Shown here one piece after another: positions 11,158-22,149 of a DNA stretch of 64,000 nucleotides (positions within the stretch are counted from its first letter, which is position 1; every line of letters begins with the position of its first letter). The stretch comes from Dryomyza anilis (taxonomy: Eukaryota > Arthropoda > Insecta > Diptera > Dryomyzidae). Under the pieces are notes generated by a model that saw only the letters and a program-made list of their open reading frames with translations, was not told the DNA's origin and did not search any database. The translations under genes were made by a program, and so were the position numbers. The stretch spans positions 24,396,963 through 24,460,962 of the forward strand of contig OX638133.1 in the NCBI GenBank assembly GCA_951804985.1, in the 5' to 3' direction.

Positions 11158-11612
11158 TACGAGCAGTCAGCGCAGCATTCTCTAGATTGGAGAAAGAGTC
11201 GCGTCGAATGGTTCCAGCGGTGAACGAGGACAAGACGAAGTTTCTTGTGTCAACAAGCAAAAAAGAGTCCGTGCGTCTTGGACAAAAAGCTGATTTTGAC
11301 ACCCACAAATTCGACATTGTGAAGGACTTCGTCTATCTGGGATCTAGCATAAACAGCAACAACGACGTCAGCCTGGAGATCTAACGGAGAATAACTCTTG
11401 CCAACAGGTAGTACTTTGGGCTCAGTAGACAATTGAGAAGTAGAGCCCTCTCTCGCCGAACAAAAAAAAATAACACTCTACAAGTCACTCATCATGGCCG
11501 TCCTACTTTATGGTGCAGAAACATGGATACTGGTCTCCACCGATAAGAGAGTACTGTGAGCGTTCGAGACAAAGATTCTCCGTAAAATCTTTGGCCCTAT
11601 TCCGCTACGAAT
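11158..11612 (+). pseudogene. Non-LTR reverse-transcriptase C-terminal relic
   Basis: A conceptual reading shows AFSRLEKESRRM, AVNEDKTKFLVSTSK, FVYLGSSINSNNDVSLEI and, past an in-frame stop at about 11382 and a frame change, RRITLAN, YFGLSRQLRSRALSRRTK, AVLLYGAETWIL and TKILRKIFGP. This order is typical of the region downstream of the catalytic centre in the endonuclease/reverse-transcriptase retroelements common in fly genomes. The catalytic FADD/YADD part and the whole 5' portion are absent. At least one stop, an A-run frameshift near 11462 and a further stop near 11548 make it non-functional. Similarity is judged from memory of the family, not from a search. Confidence 0.8.
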
Positions 11613-11819
11613 GTTACGATATTCTAGCATCCGTACTGAACGGAAATGTAACTTCGAAAACAGCTGTTTTATGTCAAATCAGTAGAAGAAATCTGTCAAA
11701 AATGCGTTCCGCCGTATTTCCGAATTTCAATTTCGATTCGGATCTTAGATTAACTAATTTCGAATCTTAAAATTATTCGGTACGACAGATTTCAAGGGAG
11801 AATATTAATAATAGCTCTT

Positions 11820-12400
11820 AAGAACTTATCACAAACCTACACACAGAATAAAGATTTGTTGCGCCAACCAACTCCTTGCTCAACCAACTTATTCGGTTCT
11901 CTCAACCGCTTATTCGGTTGTTATTGTCAAATTGAAAGAGTTGAAGTTTGTAGTGCAATAAATTTAGAACTGTTTAAACAATTAAGAACAGATTAGGAAC
12001 CATTACGAGTGTGTATTGACTAATATTTCATGTGTTTAGGCTAATATAGCAGATCCGTCAGCAAATTTGTAAACTATTCGATTTAACCGAATGAATTTAG
12101 TTGGTACAACTAACTTTTTCATTCCGGCAACCTCATGCCAATGTTTTATATAGTGTTATCAACCGCAGAAGTTTTAATTGACAATAAAATAAACGTAGTA
12201 GTTATGTCTGCTGTTTAAAGCTGATCAATCCATATAATATGTAACATTATTGGATTTATGTAATCTCACTTTTAGTACATGTTTTTTTTTATTGCTTATC
12301 GAAGATTGACACACGATCGATGCCACTACTTGAAAGTGATAAATACCAAGTAAAACATTGTAATAACAGGGAATATCAATCTGATAAAACCAATAACAAA
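11820..12400. other. AT-rich sequence without recognised features
   Basis: A stretch near 11860-11930 repeats CAACCA-type words and TTATTCGGTT twice. No gene is recognised. Confidence 0.4.
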
Positions 12401-14210
12401 ACAAATCAACAAATAAACATACGATAGACGACGTCGACTCGTCAAACGATGGAGAGCACTGCACAAATATGAGGGAACATACGAAAGAACGAATGATCAA
12501 TCGTTCGTTCGACGTCGACAATGTCGATGATGGTGACGCGCTCAACGTTTATATCGCCATTATAAACAATGTAATCAATATAATTTACACAAGCCAAACA
12601 ATGCGCGGATGATAATGTTTTTGAGAAACGTTGCAACGTAACGAAAATCCAGAACGACGGTGAATGGTTCCGGCATTACGCGAGATCGTCGTTCAACGAT
12701 CGCGTCACCGTGCGGTGGAATACCAGAAAACCAATTGATGGATATAGAGACAGACATACAGACATACAGACAGACGGACAGATAGTAGCAACAAAGACCG
12801 CCAAAGTGACGACGTAGTCGACGAAAGAGCGAATACAACGAAACAACATAACAAAAACAAAAAAAATAAATAAAACAAAACCGCTACAATTGCCCCCCGG
12901 GAAACAAAAAAGATCTTGCAAAAGGGAAATGCTGAAAACCAGTTGACGATCGACGATCGAACGCAGGTATTTTTCAGCTTTATTATCAAACAGAAAAATC
13001 AACACGCAGTTGAATCACAAAAAAAAAATTGAAGAAAACAAAAACCTGCTAAAAACTGCTTTAGTTGCAAAGTTACGATCATGACAGAGCCGCCGCGCCA
13101 TCGTCTGCCCAGTTGAATCAGCAATATTGCCGTAGGTAACTTGTTGGATTGGATAACAAAAAATTCAAATAAAAAAAATGACTACGATATCGACTCGAAC
13201 TAAGAGATGGAGTCACCCAACGTACGACAACAGTTCGTATTATTAAATTCATAAAATGTGTTTTTTTTTGTCGTTGTTGTTCTTGTGGTTTGTTCGCATT
13301 AAAACGACTTTGAGTTGCGCTACACTCGCTTGAATTGCCTTTTAATGGCGTTTTCAACAAGTGATCGTGCAACCCAGCTATTGTTGCAAATGAACTGAAA
13401 TGATCAATCGTTCATCATTCAATCGATACAAAAAGAACACAAAAAAAAACATTTTTTTAAAGCACTGAATCAACGCCACTCAACGTACAGACATGAAATT
13501 CAATTGAAAACCTAAAACAAACAAACTGAGCACCGCACCAAACGACCAACGAACGATCGATCGACCGTGTTTGACTCTTTGGCTGCCTCACTATCGCGAT
13601 GGCTTTCTGTCATGTCCGTCAGTCAGTCAGTCTGCCTGTCTGTCAGTCCGTTAGACAGTCATCTATTCAAACACACTCCCAATAAGCTGATAATTGAAGA
13701 ATTTCAAAGTGCAGACGTCATATTTCCTACAGCACACAAAAAAAAAACAAAAAAAAAAAAAATAAAAATAAAAAAATAAAAAAACAAACAAACGGAAAAA
13801 GCAACTCGAACTGATCGTGCAGACAATTAATGCCAGCAAGCCAATCGGGCGTACATACTACATACGTCTGGTTTTCTCCCCGTTCGTCGTATAGTCTGTC
13901 GATTCGTCGCCTGTCCGTACTCAATGTTCGATAATTGGATCGGAGTATCGGTGCGCATGCAGAGAGTAAGCAGTTCGAGTCATGAATCGATTGAGCTGTT
14001 CGGCTGCGCAAATTTAATTCAACTCGAGCAGCTTCCCCGTTACTCTGCGCTCCTACTTAAATTGAGCAGAACCAGGCATTTATGCTAACGAACAAATGAA
14101 CGAATGAACGATCGATAGATATATTGTTGTTTGGAATGACGATCTGCGTGTCTCTCCATATGTTCGGCGGTCATGCTCGCGCAACTGATCACTGAAGTTT
14201 TGTTGAGTTA
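12400..14210. other. GC-richer island with GACA and CGATCGA words
   Basis: This has more CpG and CGATCG-type words than the flanks, GACAGACA-like runs near 12750-12785, CAGTCAGTCAGTCTGCC near 13619 and an A-rich run at 13735-13800. ORFs on both strands (for example 12225-12545, 12676-13005 and 13727-14011 on minus) are hydrophobic or low-complexity and overlap each other, so I do not accept any as a gene. It could be unique regulatory or 5'-untranslated DNA. Confidence 0.35.
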
Positions 14211-14527
14211 ATAGCACCGCTAACTATAATAATTACAGCAAATGATTACTTTTATTTCTAGATATTTATATCGTATAGTAGTCATATACAATACAAACCA
14301 ATATAAGTTTGAATCTGAGAGTATTTGAAGTCTATACGGCGCTATGTGAACCCAGTCGGAAATAATTGCATAGCTTTGCTTTCAGAGAATACTTAGTATT
14401 CGAAATAATAATTTGGTATTTAAGGGGGTTAGTTACACTAACAGATCTCTTTTAATAATAAGAACTATTAAAGACGAGTATGAAGAACTATTAGAGATGA
14501 TAATTGAAATACAGCTAATTTTTCTCA

Positions 14528-15345
14528 AAAAAGGCGCTATTTGGAATGCTTTATAGGTCAACATTACCCTGAAAAGTATTACTAACTAATACAATCTCAT
14601 TTTTTATAATACGAATTATTTCGGTACCTTACAATAACTATTCTCTGCAAAGACAATTCTCTATTGTTCAGTAAGAGCGTTGTCCCATCTTTAAGATCAT
14701 CAGTATTCAGTCGTTTGTCGTCCTCAACATCCAAATATCGGATGTTCAAACCCCGCGAATAAAGAATATATTTAAAGTACAATTGAATACAATCTCTAAA
14801 AATGCATTTTTGTTTCTTTTCCATATAAACAAAGATTATATATCATAATCGATGGTATTTTGGAAACTTTATAGGTCAGCATTACCCTGAAAAGTATCAC
14901 TAACTAATTCAATCTCATTTCTTTTAATACGGATTATTTCGGTACCTTACAATGACTATTCTCTATTGTTCAGTAAGAACTTTGTCCCATCTTTAAGATC
15001 ATCAGTATTAGTCCTTTGCCGGCCTCAACATCCAAATATCAGAGGTTCAAACCCCGCGAATAGAGAATATATTTAATGAACAATAGAATAGAATATCAAA
15101 AAATGCATTTTTTTTGTTTCTTTTCCATATTAACAAAGATTATATATCATCGTCGATGCTATTTGGAAAGCTTTATAGGTCAGCATCTCATTTTTATAAT
15201 ACTGATTATTTCGGTACCTCTATAGTTCAGTAAGAACATTCTCCCATCTTTAAGATCATCAGTATTAGTCCCTTGTCGGCCTCAACATTCAAATATCGGA
15301 GGTTTAAACCCCGTGAATAAGGAAGATGTTTAAAATACGATCTAG
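14528..15345 (+). repeat. Three tandem ~300-bp repeats with a B-box-like motif
   Basis: Units begin near 14528, 14854 and 15152, each with (C/G)(G/T)(C/A)TATTTGGAA...CTTTATAGGTCA. Each carries GATTATTTCGGTACCT or a close variant, TTCAGTAAGA(G/A)C, CCCATCTTTAAGATCATCAG and (A/G)TGTTCAAACCCCGCG or AGGTT(C/T)AAACCCCG. Units 1 and 2 end in TGCATTTTT...TTTCTTTTCCATAT and TTATATATCAT. The third unit has internal deletions. The GTTCAAACCCC block resembles a pol III B box, but no convincing A box or tRNA fold was found. The minus-strand ORF at 14597-14824 is broken in the other units. Confidence 0.85.
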
Positions 15346-15379
15346 TTCTGTCATTCTTATTTGAAACCAACATAAAACT

Positions 15380-16440
15380 CTATTACAGCGTTTTCCTAGG
15401 AACCTTCCTCATAAAGACCTTTAGATCTGTCACTAAACTGTTCTTTAATTGGAGAATTTTTGACGCAATGCGATTCTCCTTTGCCTAGTCTGCTTGTATC
15501 TTCAATAACGCATTTCCTATTGATGAAGATATTTAACATTCAAAAATTCTTCGTGAAATTATTCATACACATACAAATCAATGTTGTTTCTATCAAATTG
15601 GTCGGTTCTCTTAAATGCTAAATGGTTGTATAAAAGAATAGCTGTGACAACCGAATAAGATATTTCCGTCAAGTAATTTTACGGAATTTATTTTAAAAGA
15701 ACGAAACGAAAAACATTTCCGACATAATAATTATAGTTTGACATTACTGCTCAGAAGAATCTATTCCGAGCTCTATCTCTCTCAACATTTGACCTCCCTA
15801 CGGGAAAATTAACCGGTACGTGACTGATAACGTGACTGGGAAAATGGTGATGGTGACTGGCTCTAGTTCTGACCGAATCGTATGAAACGTACCGGTAACT
15901 TTTACATGGCTTTGTCATTGGAGGTGACCAATTGACACCTCATAGATACCATAGGACCAGTCTTCGTACTGTCAAAGGGGACCAGTCATCGTACTTTCCT
16001 TAGAGGACTAGTCATCGTATTGTCCTTTCAATCAGTTCAGTGACAGATATCTTTTCACCAGTCACATGACCAGTTGTTTAAGGGTAATTCACAGTGCCCT
16101 ATAGGGAAATGAACTGGTACAAGACTGGGCACTAGACTGGTTTCTCAGAGATAATTAACCGAAGGTAATTAACTTATATATGAAATCACCCGGCAACTTT
16201 AACACGGCGTTGTCCTAGGAAGGGGTGAATTAACACCTCATGCAGACCTTTATACCTATCACAGAACTGGTCATAAGATCCAGTCCTCAGTTGGTGCCAA
16301 TGGTACCGGTCACAGAACATGTATAATGATTACGAGCAGTCTCCATCCTGCATACCTTTGAACTAACACATTGAGAAGTCATCATTTCACCAGTCACGTG
16401 ATAGATAATTTTAGACCAATTGACATCCCGCAGGGCTGTG
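15380..16440 (+). repeat. Degenerate ~310-bp tandem repeat (CCAGTC-rich)
   Basis: Two fairly clear units begin at about 15790 and 16098. Both carry GGGAAA(A/T)(T/G)(T/A)AAC(C/T)GGTAC, GGCTTTGTC- or GGCGTTGTC-type segments, (A/G)ATT(G/A)ACACCTCAT and TTTCACCAGTCAC(A/G)TGA. A third, more decayed piece near 15390-15450 has GCGTTTTCCTAGGAA and AAGACCTTTAGATCTGTCAC. GACCAGTC and GACTGG words recur throughout. No product is suggested. Confidence 0.65.
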
Positions 16441-16558
16441 CTTGTTATATGTCTTGTAAAATGATGGGGGACCTAAAGTTAAAACCGATCGGCGGAGAGA
16501 AAGGCTTTTCAATATATTGTTTTGCTCTCATTGTCTACCGAACGGTAACACACCTCTA

Positions 16559-16830
16559 TTTTTATACCCTACACTAAGAGTGAAAGGGTATATTCAATTT
16601 GGTACGCCGTTTGTAACACCCAGAAGGAATCATCTCCGGTATGGAAAAGTATATATATTCTTGATCAGCATGACCTCCTGAGTCGTTTTTCGTTCTACAA
16701 CGACGATATATTTATGTAGCATTTTTAAGTTTTCAGTATTTAGGTGTTTTCTGTATCTTTGTTGATCGAAGTAGTCGATTTAAAGTTGAAGTAGGGTAAA
16801 TTTCATTACAAATTGAATCATTTTGTAAAC
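16559..16830 (+). repeat. TATACCCT-family element, 3'-truncated
   Basis: This begins with TATACCCTACACTAAGAGTG followed by AAAGGGTATATTCA, a terminal stem-loop typical of the family. ACGCCGTTTGTAACACCCAG, TCTCCGGTATGGAAAAG, TATATATTCTTGATCAGC and ATGACCTCCTGAGTCG follow. The family's later blocks are missing. Confidence 0.75.
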
Positions 16831-16989
16831 ATTAGAAAAGAAATAGTTATTTGAGGTAAAACGAATCTATAAGTAGAATGCTATGGATTATGAAATAAGA
16901 AATGGTGGCGATCGGGAGGTCTCATTGGCGCGAATTAGAAACAGGAAAACATTCTCGAACTCAATCTCAACCGGATTTTCATATACAAT

Positions 16990-18065
16990 TTACGGCGTTG
17001 CTTGACAATTCCTAAACATTTCCATGATTCACTGACTTAAAAGTCACACAACCATTAACTATTTCATTACAACTGTAATCGATGACTTCATCAGTGACGC
17101 TCGACCAACATTTTCTACTTGGTTGCGAACTCTTAAATTCGCATACAGAGAAATATACGAGCCACTCAGTCAGTCAGCTCGAGTTCGTGTATTGAGTAAG
17201 TTAGCTGACTGGTACTACTCTGCTGATCGTGCATGTTGGTTCGGTTTTGTAAATAATAAACGACTTGAACGACAACGAAAACGACGACGACCACGTATCG
17301 TACTTATGTATGTACATCGGGAATCGCCAGTGTGGCGACATGTTTCACATTTCATTTCATTGTTGTTTTTGTGTTGTCATGATGTTGTTTTTTTCTTGTT
17401 GTTGTATTAAATATATATATACAGATACTGACTGCATATATATAAAAAGACAGACAGACATCGGCTGGTTCGTACAACAACACACTGTCTATTAAATCAG
17501 TTTAAAAAGTCGCGATCGCAGACTTGCGTCGCCATCAAGTTATGTTGTGAATGTGCTGTGCGGCACACCGATTGCTGGTCGGTCTTTTGCAGTCATCGTA
17601 GTCGTCGTTGTCGTCTTTGGTCGAATGTTAGACGGATCGAATCTGATCGGCTCGGATGCGTTGCGATGGGTATGGTATGGACGGCTGTTGATTTTGTTTA
17701 CTTGCCGCGCTTACATCTCGCACTTGGCGGCGTTCCCCGTTTTTCCGGACATAAGGCAGGCGGTGGCGGCTGCTGCCGATGTTTTTCTTAATTCCTTTTG
17801 TTTTGCTTTTATTTCTATTGATTTGCGTTAGTTTTTTTTTTGTGTTTGCTTGATCGCAGTTGGAGCAGCTGGTTTTTGCTGCATTTGTTGGCTTTAGTTG
17901 AATTGACTTGGCTATATTTGCGACGATCGTGTAATCGAGTTGTCCGTTTGCTTCATAGTGATGCGAACGAGGAAATTAGAGATTTCGTAATACGAGGTGA
18001 GATCCAGTTCGAGAACGAGAGTGTCTTTGGCAATCGAGACACTATTTGATATATTTTCTTTTTTT
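16990..18065. other. GC-richer island with possible promoter
   Basis: Composition is more balanced than the flanks, with GTTGTCGTC-like triplets near 17595-17620. Overlapping ORFs at 17123-17410, 17265-17495, 17547-17831 and 17840-18049 on plus have no recognised domain. It could be a 5' exon or regulatory DNA of a gene outside the window. Confidence 0.35.
17170..17204 (+). promoter_or_regulatory. Candidate Inr + DPE core promoter
   Basis: An initiator-like TCAGTC has its A at 17172. At +28 to +33 from that A (17199-17204) stands AGTTAG, which matches five of six positions of the insect DPE consensus RGWYVT at the exact spacing the element needs. No TATA box precedes it. A 9-bp inverted repeat (CAGTCAGCT / AGCTGACTG) overlaps the same interval. 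TCAGTC occurs twice in tandem here, so a chance match is possible. Confidence 0.3.
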
Positions 18066-18299
18066 ATGCAAACTTTCGAGATTAAAATTAAAAAAAATTG
18101 GAATCTTGAAACGAATCTAAATCGGTTCCATGTTACGATTTAGATCCGAAATGAATTTTTTTTATCGATGAACGTATAACGAAAATCGTACCATAATCCG
18201 AATCGAGGGACATAACCAACATCAATATCGAATCCATTAATCGTGTGAGTTTCCAGCAATCTCAAATGCTGGTCAATATCGATAACAATCTGTAATGAG

Positions 18300-18595
18300 C
18301 AGGGCTTTTTACAAGAACACGAAAAAGATCGACCTGTCGATGCAAGAACAACAACGACTTTGCAAGAACAGGACAAAGAGTGCGAGGCTAGTGGCTCTTT
18401 GCTCCCGCAACAAAAATCTCTTTTGGTACAAAAAAAAAAAAAGGGTTTTTCTTTTTACAAGTTTTTCTTTTTATAGGAACACAAAAAAGATCGACCTGTC
18501 GATGCAAGAACAAGAACAACTTTGCAAGAACAGGACAAATGGTGCGAAGCTAGTGGTCCTTTACACTCGCTGCAAAAATGTCTGTTGGTAAAAAA
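18300..18595 (+). repeat. Duplicated ~175-bp unit of the GCAAGAACA family
   Basis: Two units start near 18306 and 18478. Each has ACA(C)...AAAAAGATCGACCTGTCGATG, CAAGAAC(A/)AC, ACTTTGCAAGAACAGGACAAA and GCGA(G/A)GCTAGTGG(C/T)(T/C)CTTT. They share the GCAAGAAC words of the 5.66-6.2 kb array. Confidence 0.8.
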
Positions 18596-18789
18596 AAATC
18601 GAAAGCTATTTTTTAAATACAATATTTCGCAGAACTGCGAAGTCACGTTTCGTTGGCCCGAACTTTGCATGTGTTTTGTTATTACATTCTTCAATCACTT
18701 GTGTAGCAGTAAATCAAACACAACAAGCTCTCTTAGTACACTTCATTCTTATTGCAACACATGCTAATACATTTGATGTCTCGACAGAA

Positions 18790-19375
18790 GCATTCAACCC
18801 TGCAAACATTTTGAGACTTTTAAGACTCCTAAATGTAACCCTCAGCACTTAAATGAGCCCGAAAAGGCTCCCGAGCCCTGGGTAGTGGGCCCCTTTTTCT
18901 GCGCCCAAAACTCTCATATTTATAAGACTTTTAATACTCCTAAAATACTCATATATGAGCCCTTAAAAGAGCCCAAAAAGACTCCTGATCCCTGGGTAGA
19001 CGGCTTCATTTTATAAGCCCAAAAACCTTCTTATTTATGAGACTTTTATTTCTCCTAAAACACTCATATATGAGTACTAAAAAGAGTCACAAATGGCTCA
19101 TGAATAAGACTCTTTTATGAGTCAAATTTTGGAGCGTTCCTAAAACATTCTAAAATATAGAACTTTTATGAGTTTATTTTCAAAGCGCTCAGAAAGAATT
19201 TTATTATTGATGCTTTTAGGAGTCTAATTTATGAGGGCTCCTAAATTATTCCTAAATATGAATCTTTTATAAGTCATATTTTTGAGAGAGATACTTTTAT
19301 GAGTCAGTTTCCTGAGGGCTCATAAAACACTCAAAAATTGGTATCCTTTATGACTCCAATTTCAGACCGCTCCGT
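18790..19375. repeat. Degenerate short repeats of CTCATAAA/TTTATGAG type
   Basis: Words such as GACTCCTAAAA, ATGAGCC(C/T), AAAGAGCCCAAAAAG, TTTTATGAGT and GAGGGCTC recur on both strands, giving many small inverted repeats. AAAAGACTCCTGATCCCTGGG near 18978 echoes AAAAGGCTCCCGAGCCCTGG near 18861, about 120 bp away. The array abuts the Jockey-like relic. Confidence 0.6.
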
Positions 19376-19377
19376 TC

Positions 19378-19767
19378 AGTGTCTCGATTTTCGAAAACTG
19401 ACCTGCCCCACCACAGCAGAATTACGCACTGTATATATAAGCTATATTCGGTCTAATATGACTAAAGTTAAAATCACATATTTGGGCAAGTGTTTTAAAG
19501 TTCTCTTTGGAGTTCCTGGACGGAATATATAAACGGTTTAGATAAGAAAATATTACATGCTCTAATGGTTTTCTTTAGTACCGAAGAATCTAAGGGTGAG
19601 TAAGCCTGTTTTATTGGAACTACAATGGCCAAGGGAAATACATGGCCTATTCCAAGAGATCGTGTGTTCTTTCATTTTACTCGTACATCGAATTAAGCCT
19701 TCCAAGTTCTGATTCCAAGAGTTCGTGTGCTCTTTCATTCTACTCGGGTATCGAAAAAATACTTCCT
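19378..19767 (+). pseudogene. Jockey-like RT 3' relic, left part
   Basis: Conceptual reading over several frames gives CLDFRK, TAELRTVYISYIRSNM, SHIWAS, SLEFLDGI, VSLFYWNYNGQ and IPRDRVF...TRTSN. Each aligns with the C-terminal region of the second Jockey-like copy (ADLRTVYTTYIRPKM, NSHIWAG, SLEFLARIQQRA, VSLFYRYYNGK, GLIPPGRVFPRTTRASN). The copy is split by the MITE starting at about 19768, and the reading continues at 20578. Several stops and frameshifts are present. Confidence 0.8.
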
Positions 19768-20577
19768 ACACAGAAAAAATGTACATCATATTGATGAATT
19801 CCGTTCTTCACACCATGATGTATTGAATCAAAGAACCATTCATAATATTACTGACTAACGACATAAATGTTATGGATGTGATCATAAACGCTTGGCAAAT
19901 GTCGAAAAAGTGTTCTTCAATATGATGAACTGTATATAAAGAATATGTTTCATCATAGTAATGAACAAATACATAAATTAAAACATATATGTACTTCATA
20001 TTGAAGAATGCTGTTCATCAAACCAAAATTTCAATCAAAATATTTATTTTTCGTTCATTTTTTGCGGTACTTCTCAATTCTCTCACTTTCTCGATATGCT
20101 TAAATTAGTAAAATGTTTTATAATATATTTATTTATAATTACAACTTTTAATTAATAAAAAGTTATATATATATACATAAAAAATATATTTAAAAAAAAT
20201 TGTTTTCAAATTTTTTTTTTCTTTTTTTTTTTCAATTTTTTTTTTTTTTATTTATTTTTTTCGATTTTTTTTTTCAACACTTTTTTCGAATTATTTTCTA
20301 AAAAATTGTTTATTTTTTAAAAATCCTAAAAAAATATTATATTCTTAAAGGTTATGAACAAATTCATCAATATGACGATTCAAATTCATTGTATTGAATA
20401 TTTCGTTCTTCACTATGATGTTCGATAGTACGAATAATTTCATATATATATAATGAATGTATTCATCAATATGTCATTTAATGAACGGTGGTATCAATAT
20501 GATGTATCTGATAGTTGGTTATAAATTCATAATATTTATGAATAAATTCATCATATTGATGAATTTTTTTCTGTAAT
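19768..20577. mobile_element. MITE with CACAGAAAAAA ends, inserted in Jockey-like relic
   Basis: The left end reads TA-CACAGAAAAAATG and the right end TTTTTTTCTG-TA, inverted relative to each other and flanked by TA as in Tc1/mariner-type target sites. Just inside both ends lies TTCATCA(A)TATGATGAA, which is itself palindromic and recurs internally. The interior is extremely AT-rich without an ORF. The insertion separates two parts of one Jockey-like reading frame, so its boundaries are independently supported. Related copies or fragments occur at 25950-26489, 29100-29336, 30373-30443, 30591-31020, 31370-31765, 41660-41838 and 51712-51965. Confidence 0.85.
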
Positions 20578-20735
20578 AGTTCTCTCGGCTTACAACAGAA
20601 CCATGCATTGCAGAGGTTCTGTTGTAAGGCACACAATACGTTTGTGGAACAATATGCCTGCATTTGTTTGTAACGACATTTGTGATGTTAGAAAATTCAA
20701 TCCATTTTTCTACGGTATAGGTAATATTATAGGTG
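20578..20735 (+). pseudogene. Jockey-like RT 3' relic, right part
   Basis: The reading YNRTMHCRGSV, HTIRLWNNMPAFV and DICDVRKFNPFFY aligns with NRTTHYRENS, RTIRLWNNLPASV and DIFNIGKFKANIH, the C-terminus of the 23.6-25.8 kb Jockey-like copy. It continues directly from the sequence left of the MITE at 19768-20577. The similarity fades after about 20735, although the reading stays open to 20893. Confidence 0.8.
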
Positions 20736-21442
20736 ATATCAGAGAATTAACTATCACCCATCCAGCGTACCTCTCTAATAAAACATATTTCAAAGAGTTA
20801 TTTATAGCGCCGTCAACGTACCCTGGTTGTAAATTAATTAGAAATGCATTTGACGTACCTACACAACACATGCCAAAAATAGCAATAACTTGAAAACGCC
20901 ATAATGCTCATAAATGATTTAAGTCTTTTACAATAGTAACTGCAAAAGGATAATGACATTAGGAAATTTGCACAATTACAAAGCAGAAGCACTCTAACAA
21001 AATAATAATGTGGGAAGAATATATTATAATCCCGAAGAGTTGCACACAAACAGGTATCGGGGGAATTCCGAACAGGTAATGAATGCCATTAATATTAGAA
21101 CCTTTAACTTAGGTAGTTATATAGTTCACTTGTTAGCAAGCCATGATATATAGGGAAATTCCCAATAATTACTGAATAGATGCAGGTACAATCACAATTC
21201 TTACATGATCAGTAACAATCGAAGCAGCAAGTGTTTAATTCTGAAGACTTAAGGAATTAAGTGGATTTGTAGGGATTATACGTTCGACATAAAAATGGGC
21301 AAATGCGGCAATTGATATTTTTATGGGTTTTACCCAGAATATCTTCAAACCACTTTGAGTAACCGAACTATATAATTGGAATGATAATACTACATATTAT
21401 ATTTATGGAAAATGTTTCAGATTAGAAATATATTTAATATAG

Positions 21443-21865
21443 TACAGAGAAAAATAATTGACGTAAATATAGCAATCGTTATTAATTGCATTCATTAATC
21501 AATCTAGCAATGAAATTCACTAATTTAATGAAAAAATTGCATTCATTAATCAATCTAGCAATGAAATTCACTAATTTAATGAAAACATTTGCTATTCGTC
21601 GTCAATTCTGTTTGCTAATATGAATATTTGAACGTAAATGCAGCATTATTCGGAGCAGTTTCAGCAATTATATTTGTTAAAACTGCGCCGGCTAAATTAT
21701 TTGCTGCATTGACGTATAAATAATCATATTAGCGAACGCAATTGCAAATAACGAATAATAGCAAATGTTTTCATTAGATTGGTGAATTGTATTGCTGGAT
21801 TGATTAATGAATACAATTACTTAATATCAGTTGCTATATTTACGTCGATTAGTTTTTTCTGTGTA
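21443..21865. mobile_element. Whole-element palindrome (foldback MITE)
   Basis: The entire ~420 bp folds on itself. The left end TACAGAGAAAAATAATTGAC pairs with the right end GTCGATTAGTTTTTTCTGTGTA. Inner blocks GACGTAAATATAGCAA, CATTCATTAATCAATC, CATTTGCTATT, GCTAATATGA(A/T)TATTT and AACGTAAATGCAGCA all have inverted partners. The centre is near 21670, between GCAGTTTCAGCAA and TTGTTAAAACTGC. Arms are about 210 bp and imperfect. The left arm carries a ~52-bp direct duplication (21485-21536, 21537-21588) absent from the right arm. Ends flanked by TA resemble those of the CACAGAAAAAA MITEs, but the interior is different. Confidence 0.85.
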
Positions 21866-21939
21866 TGAGACAGTATTAGGAATACATCTAATTCCTGTTA
21901 TGGTAGTACGAATAATATTTAGATTTTCAGTCACATTAT

Positions 21940-22145
21940 CAAATTAAACTTAGTTTAAACTAGTTATAATTTCGTCTATATTCCACATTTCAAAAATATT
22001 TAAAATGTTATATTAACTGTTAAATAATCATCTAACTGTTTTAAAAAATTGAAAGAAATTAGGCCGTTTTCATTAGAAACTATAGACGTTTTAAAAATAT
22101 GTTTAAACTAAGTTTAAACTAAGTTTAAACTTTCACTTAAACACA
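21940..22145. repeat. AAACTTAGTTTAAACT inverted repeats
   Basis: AAACTTAGTTTAAACTAG near 21946 is inverted as GTTTAAACTAAGTTTAAAC near 22101-22130. An adjacent block, GAAACTATAGACGTTTTAAAA, is matched in inverse orientation near 52178-52198 and weakly near 61025-61050, so this may be a small dispersed family. Confidence 0.5.
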
Positions 22146-22149
22146 GTAC

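Noticed and set aside
13600..13660. Second Inr/DPE promoter at TCAGTCAGTCAGTC.
   Set aside because: The AGACA word is three or four bases off the required +28 position for every TCAGTC, and the segment is a simple CAGT/CTGT run.
20603..20893. A 96-codon ORF as a host gene.
   Set aside because: Its first half is the C-terminal TIRLWNN region of a Jockey-like RT. The rest is a chance extension.
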